The notes: generated by a model from the sequence alone, not told the origin. 64,000 nucleotides of DNA from Pectobacterium polaris (GCF_002307355.1 NZ_CP017481.1:496001-560000); one strand, 5' to 3'; shown: positions 51,656 through 61,577, counted from the stretch's first letter. A program made the numbers and translations.

Positions 51656-52416
51656 GCTTTGCCACTCCAGTGAACAATTCGTTTCTCTACCACTAAAAAC
51701 AGGACGTTAAGCAGATATCCCAGTGCGCCCGTAATCAGAATCGAGGCGTACATATCCCGAATATTGAACACCTGTTGAGCATCAATGATGCGGTGCCCCA
51801 ACCCCGTTTCCGAACCAATAAACATCTCTGCGACAATCACGATCACTAGCGCCATCGACACACCAGTGCGCAGGCCGACAAAGGTTTGTGCCAGACTTTC
51901 CAGCAGCATGATGTCTTTAAAAATATGCCAGCGAGAAATCCCCATGACCTGCGCCGCCATCAGACGGGTTTTCTTTGCATTCATCACGCCATAGGCGCTG
52001 TTGAACAGAATCACCAGCACAGCGGCAAACGCCGAAATGGCAATCTTATTCGCATCGGTTATTCCGAAAATCAGCAAAAATAGTGGAATCAGCGCCGATG
52101 ACGGCGTAGAGCGGAAGAAGTCGATCAAGAACTCCAGACTGCGGTAGATCTTTTCGTTGCTACCTAAAATGACGCCGAGCGGCACGCCAATCAGTGCAGC
52201 AAAACCAAACGCCACCAGCGTACGGTATAGCGTCGCACCGATATCGGTACGCATGCTGGCATCCGCGAAAGACTGGAACATATAACCCAGCGTCTCAACG
52301 GGCGAGGGTAATAAAATAGGGTTCAGCCATTTCGCGCTGACGGCCAATTGCCAAAAGAGAAACAGCAGAATCGGGCCGACAGCGGGTAATAATTTAGACG
52401 TCCAATGCTGGCGCAT
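51652..52416 (-). CDS. ABC importer permease (SsuC/TauC/NrtB type)
   Basis: A 254-residue BPD-type permease with about six membrane helices. The ATPase-coupling EAA-like loop is GISRWHIFKDIMLLESLAQT then FVGLRTGVSMA, the form of the sulfonate/taurine/nitrate family. It lies 16 bp after the binding-protein gene and overlaps the ATPase by 4 nt. Confidence 0.9.
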   Translation of the reverse strand: MRQHWTSKLLPAVGPILLFLFWQLAVSAKWLNPILLPSPVETLGYMFQSFADASMRTDIGATLYRTLVAFGFAALIGVPLGVILGSNEKIYRSLEFLIDFFRSTPSSALIPLFLLIFGITDANKIAISAFAAVLVILFNSAYGVMNAKKTRLMAAQVMGISRWHIFKDIMLLESLAQTFVGLRTGVSMALVIVIVAEMFIGSETGLGHRIIDAQQVFNIRDMYASILITGALGYLLNVLFLVVEKRIVHWSGKA

Positions 52417-52431
52417 AATCGAGCACCTCCC

Positions 52432-53451
52432 TTAAGGCTGATAAATCAGGCTGCTGACATCCACTGGCTGCCGGAAGATTTTTCTTTCAGTGAACACGTC
52501 ATAAAACTTCTGGAACCACGCCAGATTGTCGCCTTTTAGCTCGTCGTACATGACAAACCCCGGCAGCGGCACTTCTTTACTCAGTTCGGCCTCAATGCTG
52601 GTGTAACCCGTGATGTGATCGCGAGCGGCTTCTGGATTCTGCTGAATAAACTGCACCGATTTGGCATAGGCCTGCGTGAAGCGTTTTGCATCCGCCACCC
52701 GACTTTCGATAAAACCGCTATTTAACGCTGCCGCACCGCCAAACCACGGCGCATCGGGATTATCGAGCACATAACGCGAGATCACACCGGTTTCCAGGGT
52801 ACGCGATAGCCCTTTCAGCCGGCCGACGGTTCCCGTCGGTTCCAGAGTATAAACACCGTCAATCTGACCCGCGGCCAGCGCAGCCACATGTTGCCCGACG
52901 GGTAATTCCGTCACGCGCAGCTCGTCCGCCGTAAAACCATTTTTCTCCAGAATGATTTTTGTCATCACCACATTCTGAATACCCGGCCCACAGGCGATAC
53001 GCTTGCCTTTCAGCTCCGCGATACTTTTTACATCGCTGTTTAACGGCACCAGAAATTCATCCAATACCATCCGATGATTAGAAGGATTCGAGCAAATGAT
53101 CTTGAACAGGCCGGGTGAGGTAATCGCCCCTAATCCCAATGCGCCAGTGGCCGTACCGTTGGCGCATCCGTGTATACGGCCCGTAATCATCCCCTCGACA
53201 ATCTGTTGCGGGCTGGCGAACTTCACCGCTCGCACATTCAACCCTGCCTCTTTGAAAAAGCCCCGCTCAACGCCCACATATAAAGGCAAGCCGCCCACAA
53301 TCGGCCAGTAACCAATGCGGATTTCTTCCCCTTCGGCGGCAAAAGCCATTCCCGGCAGCAAGCTGCTTAGCGTCAGCGCGCCTGCGCTAACCGCTGACCA
53401 CTTCATCAACTGCCTGCGTTTACGATCGATCTTGTCATTGTTATTTTTCAT
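52432..53451 (-). CDS. ABC importer periplasmic binding protein (SsuA/TauA-like, possible Tat substrate)
   Basis: A 339-residue binding protein of the NMT1/SsuA superfamily. The N-terminus contains DRKRRQLMKWSAVSAGALTL and ends GMAFA-AE; twin arginines in KRRQLMK fit a Tat signal, although Sec export is possible. The mature part begins EIRIGYWPIVGGLPLYVGVE. The ligand might be a sulfonate, nitrate, a thiamine precursor or another small organic molecule; none of the ssuD/tauD-type enzymes is next to it, so the substrate is open. Start is preceded by AGGGGGAA. First gene of the operon. Confidence 0.88.
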   Translation of the reverse strand: MKNNNDKIDRKRRQLMKWSAVSAGALTLSSLLPGMAFAAEGEEIRIGYWPIVGGLPLYVGVERGFFKEAGLNVRAVKFASPQQIVEGMITGRIHGCANGTATGALGLGAITSPGLFKIICSNPSNHRMVLDEFLVPLNSDVKSIAELKGKRIACGPGIQNVVMTKIILEKNGFTADELRVTELPVGQHVAALAAGQIDGVYTLEPTGTVGRLKGLSRTLETGVISRYVLDNPDAPWFGGAAALNSGFIESRVADAKRFTQAYAKSVQFIQQNPEAARDHITGYTSIEAELSKEVPLPGFVMYDELKGDNLAWFQKFYDVFTERKIFRQPVDVSSLIYQP

Positions 53452-53535
53452 TGTATTCCCCCTTCAACGGTGAGCTAACAACAGCCGATAACCACCAGCC
53501 TGAAAAAACCGATCAGGTCGATTGCCTGAGTCGCC

Positions 53536-53555
53536 CCATCTTGTACACAAGATGG
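53536..53555. promoter_or_regulatory. 20-bp perfect palindrome upstream of the ABC importer operon
   Basis: CCATCTTGTACACAAGATGG is a perfect inverted repeat centred 94 bp upstream of the binding-protein start. It looks like an operator for a dimeric GntR- or LacI-type repressor; no such regulator gene is adjacent. Confidence 0.5.
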
Positions 53556-53787
53556 TATGTAAGACTAAGCACAGGCCGTGCCATGTTTATTAGCGCCATA
53601 AAACCCCAGCAAACACGCCGATCCGGCTGCGTTAGCGCACCAAAAAAAAGCAAAACGTTACAAAAATGCATTGCGAGTGATGCAGAGTGACTCGCCATCA
53701 GCACATCGCCTTCTTGCTGAGGCAGACAAATGTGGCATCATAAAAAATCCATCAGAGGCGATATGCTTTTCTACGTTAGGGATTGTC

Positions 53788-55446
53788 ATGCCAATCATGC
53801 ACACGGATGTTTTATCTATAGATTTCCCCTCAACTTTCACGTCCATTGAGCAGATAGGACAAGGGGGACTCGGCCAATACGCCACTGACGATGGCGCCGT
53901 TGCGCTAAACATTTACCCGGTGAGTGGAGAACTGCTGCATAAAGTAGAAACGGGGCAGGTAGAGCGATATCGTGCTTTCTGCGGTAAAAGCTATGGCACA
54001 CTCACCTGGCTTGAGGAAAAAACGTTAATCCTCGAAAACGACAGCGCATTGTTAATGACGGCGGAAGGGATTTACGGCTTCGCCTACCTATTCGCGTTTA
54101 TCCGCTTAACGGATACGGTTTGCCTTTTCGCTGGGGGATACTGCCCGCAGGATCGGCAACAAGAACATTTCAAAACCCTAGAAACCGCGCTACGCAGCCT
54201 GCGGATTATCACCACAACCCCAGAGATGGCATTGATCCTCCATAGAAAAGCATTAGGGGAAGAAGAAGCGGGGGCCAACGCCATTCAGGAAAACAAGGTA
54301 GAAATAAAGCAGGAAAAGACAACCGAGACGCCAACCTTTACCCCTATGCCCATCGATCCAGCCTTGCACCCGCTGCTGGCGGAGTACTCTCCGTTACGGC
54401 GGCACCTTGTGGATGCGCTGCTCTCGGCGGATACCATCGCCCCTATAGTCCATGCCGTGGCTGGCACCTTGCGTAGCAGCGTCGATTTCTATCATGGCGA
54501 AGAGGACGACCAGACAGCGCTGGGCAATCATCGGCTAGGCGGTCTGCCAGATTTACCTGTCGATATTCCCTACCCTTGCGTCAGCGTCACAGAAGACACC
54601 TTGCTCGAATACGAGGAATGCTGGCAAGAAGGTGAAGACGAAAAAGACGAGTGCATTTTCCCCTGGGACGACGTCACAAAGACCTATCGTGTACCGCTGG
54701 AATTTATTGCGCAGATAGACTGCCGCACTTTGGCACCGCTACAGGACTATCTGCCGCGCGAAGGAACCCTATTCTTCTTTCTGGAATGTGGAAGCAGCCC
54801 TGTAACAACCCGAGGGAAAGTCATCTATGTGCAGGATGCTGCACGTCTGTGCAGCGGCACACGCTTTGCCGACTTGGCCTTCAATGACGAGAGGACGCTC
54901 GGGCAGAAGCCCGCCTTTCAACTGCATCCGAGAACCAGCGTCGCCATACCCAGCTTTTACGCATTGCGCCAAAATCCTCATCTTGAAGCCCTATTGTGCT
55001 CGCGCATGAGTCTGGAACAGCAGGCCGAGCTGGACAATGATGTATACGACGATGCGCTGTCCCGTCTTGGCTTTGCGCAATATTACGCCTGGCAGTTACG
55101 GCAACTGGGGACATTCAATCTATTACCTAATAGTAAAGCGACGGAAGAGCAACTCGCCTGGATGGTCGAAAGGGAGATGCTGCCGCCAGACTTTTCGCCT
55201 GATGCCCCGTTGCCTGAATATCAGGGCATTGCCCGAATCAACGGCTGTGGCTTCAGCCAGCATGAATTACCCGAGTTGCAGGCAGCACAGAAATTGGGTG
55301 GAGAAGCGCAGGACTGGCTGGTGCTGTTTCAGGTCTGTCTGGACGGACAATTTCAGTGGGATGACGGTACGCTGAATTTCATCATCCATCGCACCGACCT
55401 TGCAGCACTACGCTTCGACCGCGTATTTCTGGTCTGTGACTACTGA
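53788..55446 (+). CDS. DUF1963 (YwqG-like) domain protein with an extra N-terminal domain
   Basis: A 552-residue soluble protein starting at ATG 53788 (TAGGGA upstream). The C-terminal part (about 210-552) is DUF1963/YwqG-like, with the typical NHRLGGLPDLPVDIPYP, the LEFIAQIDCR and LPREGTLFFFLECG blocks, and LVLFQVCLDGQFQWDDGTLN. The first roughly 180 residues (PSTFTSIEQIGQGGLGQYAT onwards) form a separate domain I do not recognise, joined by a Glu/Thr-rich linker. DUF1963 proteins are of unknown function and are sometimes next to toxin/immunity genes; no toxin is visible here. Confidence 0.7.
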   Translation: MPIMHTDVLSIDFPSTFTSIEQIGQGGLGQYATDDGAVALNIYPVSGELLHKVETGQVERYRAFCGKSYGTLTWLEEKTLILENDSALLMTAEGIYGFAYLFAFIRLTDTVCLFAGGYCPQDRQQEHFKTLETALRSLRIITTTPEMALILHRKALGEEEAGANAIQENKVEIKQEKTTETPTFTPMPIDPALHPLLAEYSPLRRHLVDALLSADTIAPIVHAVAGTLRSSVDFYHGEEDDQTALGNHRLGGLPDLPVDIPYPCVSVTEDTLLEYEECWQEGEDEKDECIFPWDDVTKTYRVPLEFIAQIDCRTLAPLQDYLPREGTLFFFLECGSSPVTTRGKVIYVQDAARLCSGTRFADLAFNDERTLGQKPAFQLHPRTSVAIPSFYALRQNPHLEALLCSRMSLEQQAELDNDVYDDALSRLGFAQYYAWQLRQLGTFNLLPNSKATEEQLAWMVEREMLPPDFSPDAPLPEYQGIARINGCGFSQHELPELQAAQKLGGEAQDWLVLFQVCLDGQFQWDDGTLNFIIHRTDLAALRFDRVFLVCDY

Positions 55447-55508
55447 GGATGTGTGTTGCCAAAGCGCAGTGAGCAATGTGGATAAACGCGCTGACTAGCG
55501 AATAAGCG

Positions 55509-55550
55509 CGACGACAATCCACCGCGAATTAATTGTGGTGATTGTCGTCG
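55509..55550. terminator. Long stem-loop between convergent genes
   Basis: A CGACGACAATC / GATTGTCGTCG stem extends inward with CACC/GGTG and an 11-nt loop. It sits between the DUF1963 gene and the convergent YjjG-like gene; no T-run, so probably a bidirectional transcript-end structure. Confidence 0.55.
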
Positions 55551-55568
55551 ATGTTGCGTGGTACAGGC

Positions 55569-56264
55569 TTAAGACTTGGCGCTGAGCTGCGTGAAGACGG
55601 CTTGTAGGGTAGCGGCTTCGTAGGTTGGCGCGATGTCCGAATCGTTGGCGGCGCCACCTGCATTGAACCAGCAACTGTCTATGCCGTACAGGTTCGCCCC
55701 AAGGATATCGGCATCGAGCCTGTCGCCCACGATGATCGCCTCGGCTTTTTTGAACGAACTGAACTTGCTGGCGGAGAACTCGAAGAAACGTGCATCCGGC
55801 TTGGCGAAGCCGCAAGCCTCAGAGGTAGCGACAAACGAGAGCCAATCCGCCAGACCCGAGTTCGCCACCCGCTTCGCCTGCACATGCTCAATACCGTTGG
55901 TAATAATGCCAACTTCACCAATCTCGGCAAGCGCTTCACAGATCTGAACCGCGCCATCCACCAGCACCACGGTCTCAGGTAGGCATTCCAGATAGAGATT
56001 GCTCGCTTTGTGGGGATCGATATCGATGCCATGAAGGGAAAACGTGCGCCGAAATCGTTCTACTTTCAGGAGATCCTTGGAGATTTTCCCCTTCTCAAAC
56101 TCGCTCCATAGCTGAGAATTCTCACGCTGATAGTCTGCGAACAGGGTCGTATTTTCAATATCGACGCCAAGGTTCGTCAGCGTACGCGCAAACGAAAGAC
56201 GCTCAGAGGCTTTGAAATCCAACAGCGTGTCGTCAAGGTCAAACAGGAAATGGCGGTATTTCAT
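55569..56264 (-). CDS. HAD-family nucleotidase/phosphatase (YjjG-like)
   Basis: Haloacid dehalogenase-superfamily hydrolase of 231 residues. Motif I FLFDLDDTLLDF supplies both catalytic aspartates, motif II is VGIITNG, motif III lysine lies in GFAKPDARFFEF, and motif IV is VGDRLDADILGAN. The cap is α-helical, and the closest match I can name is the pyrimidine-nucleotidase YjjG. It overlaps the upstream MFS gene by 4 nt, so the phosphatase and transporter are made together. Confidence 0.82.
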   Translation of the reverse strand: MKYRHFLFDLDDTLLDFKASERLSFARTLTNLGVDIENTTLFADYQRENSQLWSEFEKGKISKDLLKVERFRRTFSLHGIDIDPHKASNLYLECLPETVVLVDGAVQICEALAEIGEVGIITNGIEHVQAKRVANSGLADWLSFVATSEACGFAKPDARFFEFSASKFSSFKKAEAIIVGDRLDADILGANLYGIDSCWFNAGGAANDSDIAPTYEAATLQAVFTQLSAKS

Positions 56265-57493
56265 AAATGTTGGTTACTCTGCATCAAGGAATCACTTCTG
56301 ACGGAGACGGACTGCGCTGGCTTAGCGGCGGTCAGCGCACGGTTAACCCCCAGAAGCACAACGAAGAATGATAGCGTCAATAGCCCGATCATCACCCACG
56401 GAAACGCACCCGGGCCTGCGCTGCTGAGAAGTAATCCTCCAATGACGCCCCCTGAGGCCACCGCAGTATTCCACGATGTGGTAGACATCGACTGTGCGAC
56501 GTCCACGGCGTCAGAAGAAAGGTGGGTCATTGCCGTTTGCGTGACGACGGAGAATCCCCCGAAAGAGATGCCCCACATAAAGACTGCCAGAATCAGAATG
56601 GCCTGTACATCGGACCAAAGGCCCAGAAGAAGCGTCGCCGCGGCGAATAAGAACACCTCAGCAGGACCGAGACGCTTGAGATTCCCATCGACGATAATGC
56701 CTGACAGTACGAGGCCAAAGACCGCACCCGCCCCGAAAATAAACAGCACACCGTTGAGCCAGTCACCCATGGCAGAAGCCACGAGGAAAGGCTCGATGTA
56801 AATATACAGAATATTGTGCGTGACGATGTAGGTGAGGATCAGCGCAAGCGTCGCCCCGACACCGCGCTTGGCGGCGACCTGAGGCAGTGATAGCCGATTA
56901 TCAGCCGATTCACCCGGGAAATCGGGAGCAAAAAGCGCGATCCAGACCACAAGAAGCACCGCAATAACCGACACAAGTCCAAATGCGCCCTGCCAGCCGA
57001 TGACTGAACCGAGAAGGCCGCCAATCGGTACGCCGAGAACCAGCGCTGCCGTCGAGCCCGCACCGACAATAGCGATTGCACGCCCGAGTAACCATCTGGG
57101 AACCATACGGGAGGCGTACCCGGCAAGCATCGACCACACCACGCCACCGAACAGGCCAGCAACAAAGCGGGCAGCCAGTGATAAAACGTAGTTGTCTGAA
57201 AAGGCGGTCACCGCATTCACGACGGCAAATCCACTAATCGCGATGAGCAGCAAGGGCTTGCGCCGCATGCCTCGCGTCAGCGCCGTAGCAGGAATCGCAG
57301 ATAACAGCGCTCCCAACGCAAATGCAGTGATGAACTGGCCAGCCAGACTTTCAGAGACATCAAGACCCGTCGCGATCGAACTGAGGAGCCCTGCCGGCAT
57401 GATCTCAGTGAGTAAGGTCAGAAACGCGGCTGTCGCAAGTGCGAGGAGCTTTAACACGGGGAGAGATGGGGTTTGGATTCGATTTGCACTCAA
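56261..57493 (-). CDS. MFS efflux transporter (DHA1-like)
   Basis: A 410-residue transporter with 12 hydrophobic segments, in the drug:H+ antiporter-1 style. The first-half loop is PATALTRGMRRKPLLLIAIS, and the fifth-helix region has GVPIGGLLGSVIGWQGAFGL, the motif C of DHA1 antiporters. The stop overlaps the YjjG-like start (TTATGA). An efflux direction is inferred from motif C; the substrate is unknown. Confidence 0.85.
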   Translation of the reverse strand: MSANRIQTPSLPVLKLLALATAAFLTLLTEIMPAGLLSSIATGLDVSESLAGQFITAFALGALLSAIPATALTRGMRRKPLLLIAISGFAVVNAVTAFSDNYVLSLAARFVAGLFGGVVWSMLAGYASRMVPRWLLGRAIAIVGAGSTAALVLGVPIGGLLGSVIGWQGAFGLVSVIAVLLVVWIALFAPDFPGESADNRLSLPQVAAKRGVGATLALILTYIVTHNILYIYIEPFLVASAMGDWLNGVLFIFGAGAVFGLVLSGIIVDGNLKRLGPAEVFLFAAATLLLGLWSDVQAILILAVFMWGISFGGFSVVTQTAMTHLSSDAVDVAQSMSTTSWNTAVASGGVIGGLLLSSAGPGAFPWVMIGLLTLSFFVVLLGVNRALTAAKPAQSVSVRSDSLMQSNQHL

Positions 57494-57643
57494 AATAATT
57501 ATTTACCTGTAACACTGGCCTGTCGTAACACACGGAATGGAGTAACACACTAAATTTGGCCATCTGAACAGAGATGATACCACCACATTCTTATACAAAC
57601 AGGTAACATTGTGCTCAGGGGCGCAATACGCGGTGGGTAAATA

Positions 57644-58249
57644 ATGTTGAAAATCTCTTTTTTTACTCTTTTTATTAGGTACTTAAAAGAAACGACCATT
57701 CGGCATCCAGACATTTTTGGGCTTAAGAATTTTTCGCCGACAGAACTGGTTTCTCAAGGATACGAGTTAGTCGGCGATCCGACTGATTTTCATTTTTATG
57801 AGAAGGGCTATGTTATTGGTTACCATAATAAAAAGCTGAATATTGTTTTGAAACGCTATTTTTATCTCGATGAGAATGCCGGAAGCGGTCTCTCAATAGG
57901 AAGGGGAGCGAGCCTTATTTCTCTTTTGAAATGCTATAAGGCCGTTTATTTAGCTGATGGTATGACTGAACCTGTTTTTGACTTTTATTTTTCAGAGGAT
58001 AAAAAAGAAGGGGCCGTGATATTAAGGGATTCCGTCGTGGTTCGCTTTAATCAATGGAGCACAAAAGGACAATATTCGATTGTCACTATTGAGAGTGATT
58101 TTAGTGAATCGGCACTATTTAGCAATGTTTCAACCAATGCAGTTAAAAGCACCCTGTATGCTTATGACTATCATCTACTGCTCTCAAAACCGACTTCCAG
58201 ACGTGAACCTAATGCGTTTAATCGGCTAGCTAACTTTCTTTCGGCTTGA
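57644..58249 (+). CDS. Hypothetical protein (201 aa), orphan
   Basis: Not recognised. The N-terminus (ISFFTLFIRYLKE) is amphipathic and hydrophobic but too short and charged for a convincing signal peptide. The rest is aromatic-rich and β-like (FHFYEKGYVIGYHNKKLNIV, YFYLDENAGSGLSIGR). GC content is clearly lower than in the surrounding genes, which suggests transfer. It lies between the MFS/YjjG pair and a secreted-protein gene, converging on the latter. Confidence 0.65.
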   Translation: MLKISFFTLFIRYLKETTIRHPDIFGLKNFSPTELVSQGYELVGDPTDFHFYEKGYVIGYHNKKLNIVLKRYFYLDENAGSGLSIGRGASLISLLKCYKAVYLADGMTEPVFDFYFSEDKKEGAVILRDSVVVRFNQWSTKGQYSIVTIESDFSESALFSNVSTNAVKSTLYAYDYHLLLSKPTSRREPNAFNRLANFLSA

Positions 58250-58295
58250 ATGGGTTATAATCTATGGTGAAGTTCACACAACTCTGTTTTATAAA

Positions 58296-58327
58296 CGTAA
58301 ATTGCAGGCAACAACCTGCAATTTACG
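58296..58327. terminator. Perfect stem-loop between two convergent orphan genes
   Basis: A 13-bp CGTAAATTGCAGG / CCTGCAATTTACG stem with loop CAACAA. A-rich and T-rich flanks but no clean T-run. Confidence 0.6.
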
Positions 58328-58345
58328 GTAGAAAATAAAGAATTA

Positions 58346-58891
58346 TTATTTCTTCATTTCAATGCTTTTCATTGCCTCTTTGCTTAGGCCATCCTTTGAA
58401 CTGCTAATAACGCAATTGTAAGTTTCACTTTCATTAATAACCATAAAAGTGCTAACCGGGTTTTTCATTTTTTTATCAACAGAGAAAATAATATAAGCAT
58501 TTGGTAAGGAACTAGGTTTAAATGCACCAAACGAGTAGCTATCAGATAAACCGAGAGGGGATAAGTCAGCCGTTAATTCCATGGGTTGCGTACTGTGCGG
58601 CGAAGGGAACATGGATTTTGCTGACATCATCATTGACTGGGTGTTAATGTTATATTCTGTTGTCACTTTCATACCGACGTATTTTGATTCAGGCATATTC
58701 AGCTGTTTCTCACACATCGCATCGTGCTGCGGACTAGGCGTTCCATTTTGCAGGACAGCATGAATGTGTTTTAATTCAACTTGGTCTTTTCCGGTATGTG
58801 CTTTTGCCATGTCATCAGCCTGAGCAAACCCACTCATCACCAAGGCTGCCGTTGCTACAACGTGTAAAATAGTGCTATTCATTGCGTTCAT
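58346..58891 (-). CDS. Secreted/periplasmic hypothetical protein (181 aa)
   Basis: Not recognised. A signal peptide (TILHVVATAALVMSGFAQA-DD) is preceded by a good ribosome site (AGAGGATAG) at the ATG 58891. The mature protein of about 155 residues has a hydrophilic start and two cysteines (DAMCEKQLN and YNCVISS) that could form a disulfide. In general layout it resembles small periplasmic domains of the DUF3617 type, but I cannot confirm that. Confidence 0.65.
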   Translation of the reverse strand: MNAMNSTILHVVATAALVMSGFAQADDMAKAHTGKDQVELKHIHAVLQNGTPSPQHDAMCEKQLNMPESKYVGMKVTTEYNINTQSMMMSAKSMFPSPHSTQPMELTADLSPLGLSDSYSFGAFKPSSLPNAYIIFSVDKKMKNPVSTFMVINESETYNCVISSSKDGLSKEAMKSIEMKK

Positions 58892-59357
58892 TTTTTCTAT
58901 CCTCTTTTATCTACAGGAAAACCATATGAACCATGCTAACAACCCGTTAATTATTAAATAACTAACCGGAATACTTCATGAGATTTAAAGAGTATTTCCC
59001 AGATAAGTTCGGATAGAAAAACAAATCACTGAAAAAGCACGATAATAACCAGCATCATTTTAAATGACGTGATTTTATAAATTCATTCTGGTTATAAACA
59101 TAGTCAAATTTCAATATTACGTCAAAATCAAACCGACACAAAAATAAAATAAAAACAAGAATTACAAATAAATATAATCAAGCTAAGTATTTAATAAAAT
59201 TATTTATCTACGATATCAACGATCAAGGCACAGCCCAGAGACATCACTCAGCGTACAGCATGGGTTTCTTACGCGATGAAAAAAGCAGAAAATGTCTAAC
59301 GGGCTTTATACGTCAAAAGAAAAAAGGATACTGAATCAGAGAAAGAGACTAAAAGAT
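58892..59357. other. AT-rich spacer at the right end of the accessory block
   Basis: About 465 bp, strongly AT-rich between 59030 and 59220. It holds the promoter of the secreted-protein gene and the 3' flank of the tRNA-Gly genes. I see no gene and no integrase remnant. Confidence 0.6.
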
Positions 59358-59433
<76 letters not shown>

Positions 59434-59509
59434 ATATAGGACAGACACTAACAGGCGTTACGTCTGATTACTGCACACTGCTTGTATGGTGACAAACAGT
59501 GATAAAACT

Positions 59510-59585
<76 letters not shown>

Positions 59586-59649
59586 CCGGGAAATCTTTAC
59601 ACGATGTTGAAGTTCTTTAATTGAAATTCTTCATCGGTATGGGGTGCGC

Positions 59650-59677
59650 ATTATACGAGAAATCCGTTTAACCGCAA
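59650..59677 (-). promoter_or_regulatory. Sigma-70 promoter of the tRNA-Gly operon
   Basis: On the minus strand, TTGCGG, a 16-bp spacer and a perfect TATAAT are followed by a GC-rich discriminator (GCGCACCCC), the typical stringently controlled stable-RNA promoter. Predicted start near 59643. Confidence 0.8.
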
Positions 59678-59801
59678 GCCCCCCAAAATGAAAAATTGTC
59701 TGACTGCTGATAAAAAAAACAATACGCTGGTAAAACAGGCGTTATGGCGTAAATAGCAGCAGTTCGCTGCACATCACTCCCTACCCGTTTTGCTTCACCG
59801 A

Positions 59802-60344
59802 CTACAGTCGCAGAAAGTTCTCACGGTAATAGGCCAATTCCGCCAGTGATTCGCGAATGTCATCCATCGCCTGATGCGTGCCTTGCTTCTTAAAGCCCGT
59901 CAGAATTTCTGGCTTCCAGCGTCGCGCCAGTTCTTTGAGCGTGCTGACATCCAGATAGCGGTAGTGGAAGTAGGCTTCCAGCTCTGGCATATAGCGGAAC
60001 AGGAAGCGACGATCCTGACCGATGCTGTTACCACAGATCGGCGATTTACCCGCCGGTACCCATTTTTGTAGAAACGCCAGCGTTTCCAGCTCGGCAGCGC
60101 GTTCATCCGTGGTGCTGGCTTTGACGCGATCCGTCAGGCCGCTGGCACCGTGCGTACGCACATTCCAGTCATCCATCAGCGCCAGTTGGCTGTCTGACTG
60201 GTGCACCGCCATGACCGGCCCTTCAGCCAACACGTTCAAGTTTGCATCCGTCACCAGCGTTGCGATCTCAATAATGCGATCGTGATCCGGGTTCAGACCC
60301 GTCATTTCGAGATCGATCCAGATCAGGTTATTTTCATCTACCAT
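59802..60344 (-). CDS. orn: Oligoribonuclease
   Basis: Essential DEDDh 3'-5' exonuclease that degrades di- to penta-nucleotides to monomers, including pGpG from cyclic-di-GMP turnover. The catalytic acids are in WIDLEMTGL (Asp and Glu), [12 protein letters not shown] (Asp), and the H-D pair in [14 protein letters not shown]. It has 180 residues (181 in E. coli). It is divergent from rsgA, as in E. coli. Confidence 0.97.
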   Translation of the reverse strand: MVDENNLIWIDLEMTGLNPDHDRIIEIATLVTDANLNVLAEGPVMAVHQSDSQLALMDDWNVRTHGASGLTDRVKASTTDERAAELETLAFLQKWVPAGKSPICGNSIGQDRRFLFRYMPELEAYFHYRYLDVSTLKELARRWKPEILTGFKKQGTHQAMDDIRESLAELAYYRENFLRL

Positions 60345-60527
60345 CGTGGGAATTCCTGTTGCATTGTGCCCTGTCGTCGATACAAGGATACCAGTAACAA
60401 TCTCAATGCTGATACCGACAAGGTGGTATCAGTTAATTAAAATCAAATAGGGTGTATTATAGTCCGTTCAAACGCGGCGAGCGACAACCCGCTGTCGTGA
60501 ACGATAAATCGTCTTAAGTGAGGCTCA

Positions 60528-61577
60528 GTGAGCAAAAAGAAACTGTCGAAAGGTCAGCAGCGTCGGGTTAGCGCAAACCACCAGCGTCGCCTGAAAAAAA
60601 CGGAAAGCAAAGTCGAATGGGAAGATAGCCAACTGGGCGATGCGCAGGAAGGCATTATCATCAGCCGATTCGGTATGCACGCCGATGTGGAAGCCGCCGA
60701 TGGCGTGGTGCACCGCTGCAACATTCGTCGGACCATTTCATCGCTGGTCACGGGCGACCGCGTCGTCTGGCGCCCCGGCCATGAATCACTCGCTGGCATC
60801 AGCGGGATCGTGGAAGCCGTTCACCCCCGCCATTCCGTCCTGACTCGCCCCGACTATTACGATGGCATTAAACCGATCGCCGCCAATATCGATCAGATCG
60901 TGATCGTCTCGGCGATCTTACCTGAGCTGTCGCTGAACATTATCGATCGCTATCTGGTCGCCTGCGAAACGCTGGAGATCGATCCGCTGATCGTGCTGAA
61001 CAAAATTGACCTGCTGGATGACAAATCCCGCCAGTTTGTTGATAAACAAATGGATATCTACCGCGCCCTCGACTATCGCGTGCTGATGGTTTCCAGCCAT
61101 ACTCAACAGGGTATCCCTGAACTGGAACAGGCACTCACTGACCGTATCAGTATTTTCGCCGGACAGTCAGGTGTCGGGAAATCCAGCCTGCTTAACGCGC
61201 TGCTTGCACTGGGTGAAGAACGCATTCTGGTAAATGAGGTGTCTGATAACTCAGGATTGGGGCAACACACCACCACCGCCTCCCGGCTTTATCACTTCCC
61301 GCACGGCGGCGACGTGATCGACTCACCGGGCGTGCGTGAATTTGGTCTGTGGCATCTGGAGCCTGAACAGGTGACGAGTGGTTTCATTGAGTTACGTAAA
61401 CACATCGGCTCGTGTAAGTTCCGCGACTGTAAACATGAAAACGATCCAGGCTGTGCGATCAATGCCGCACTTGCGCGCGGAGAGATTGCCACAGAGCGCT
61501 TTGATAACTATCACCGGATTCTGGAAAGCATGGCGCAAGTAAAAACGCGTAAAGGCTTTTCGGATACAGATAACTGA
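60528..61577 (+). CDS. rsgA: Small ribosomal subunit biogenesis GTPase RsgA
   Basis: Circularly permuted GTPase acting in late 30S maturation. The N-terminal OB domain (about 35-110) is followed by the permuted G domain, in order LNKID (G4), SSHTQQG, then [14 protein letters not shown] (G1), the GQHTTT switch and DSPGVREF (G3). A C-terminal zinc knuckle has [20 protein letters not shown] start is used, with GTGAGG just upstream; 349 residues against 350 in E. coli. Confidence 0.95.
   Translation: MSKKKLSKGQQRRVSANHQRRLKKTESKVEWEDSQLGDAQEGIIISRFGMHADVEAADGVVHRCNIRRTISSLVTGDRVVWRPGHESLAGISGIVEAVHPRHSVLTRPDYYDGIKPIAANIDQIVIVSAILPELSLNIIDRYLVACETLEIDPLIVLNKIDLLDDKSRQFVDKQMDIYRALDYRVLMVSSHTQQGIPELEQALTDRISIFAGQSGVGKSSLLNALLALGEERILVNEVSDNSGLGQHTTTASRLYHFPHGGDVIDSPGVREFGLWHLEPEQVTSGFIELRKHIGSCKFRDCKHENDPGCAINAALARGEIATERFDNYHRILESMAQVKTRKGFSDTDN

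Noticed and set aside
53451..53690. 79-codon plus-strand ORF upstream of the importer operon
   Set aside because: Overlaps the operon's promoter and operator region, with no ribosome site or family similarity.
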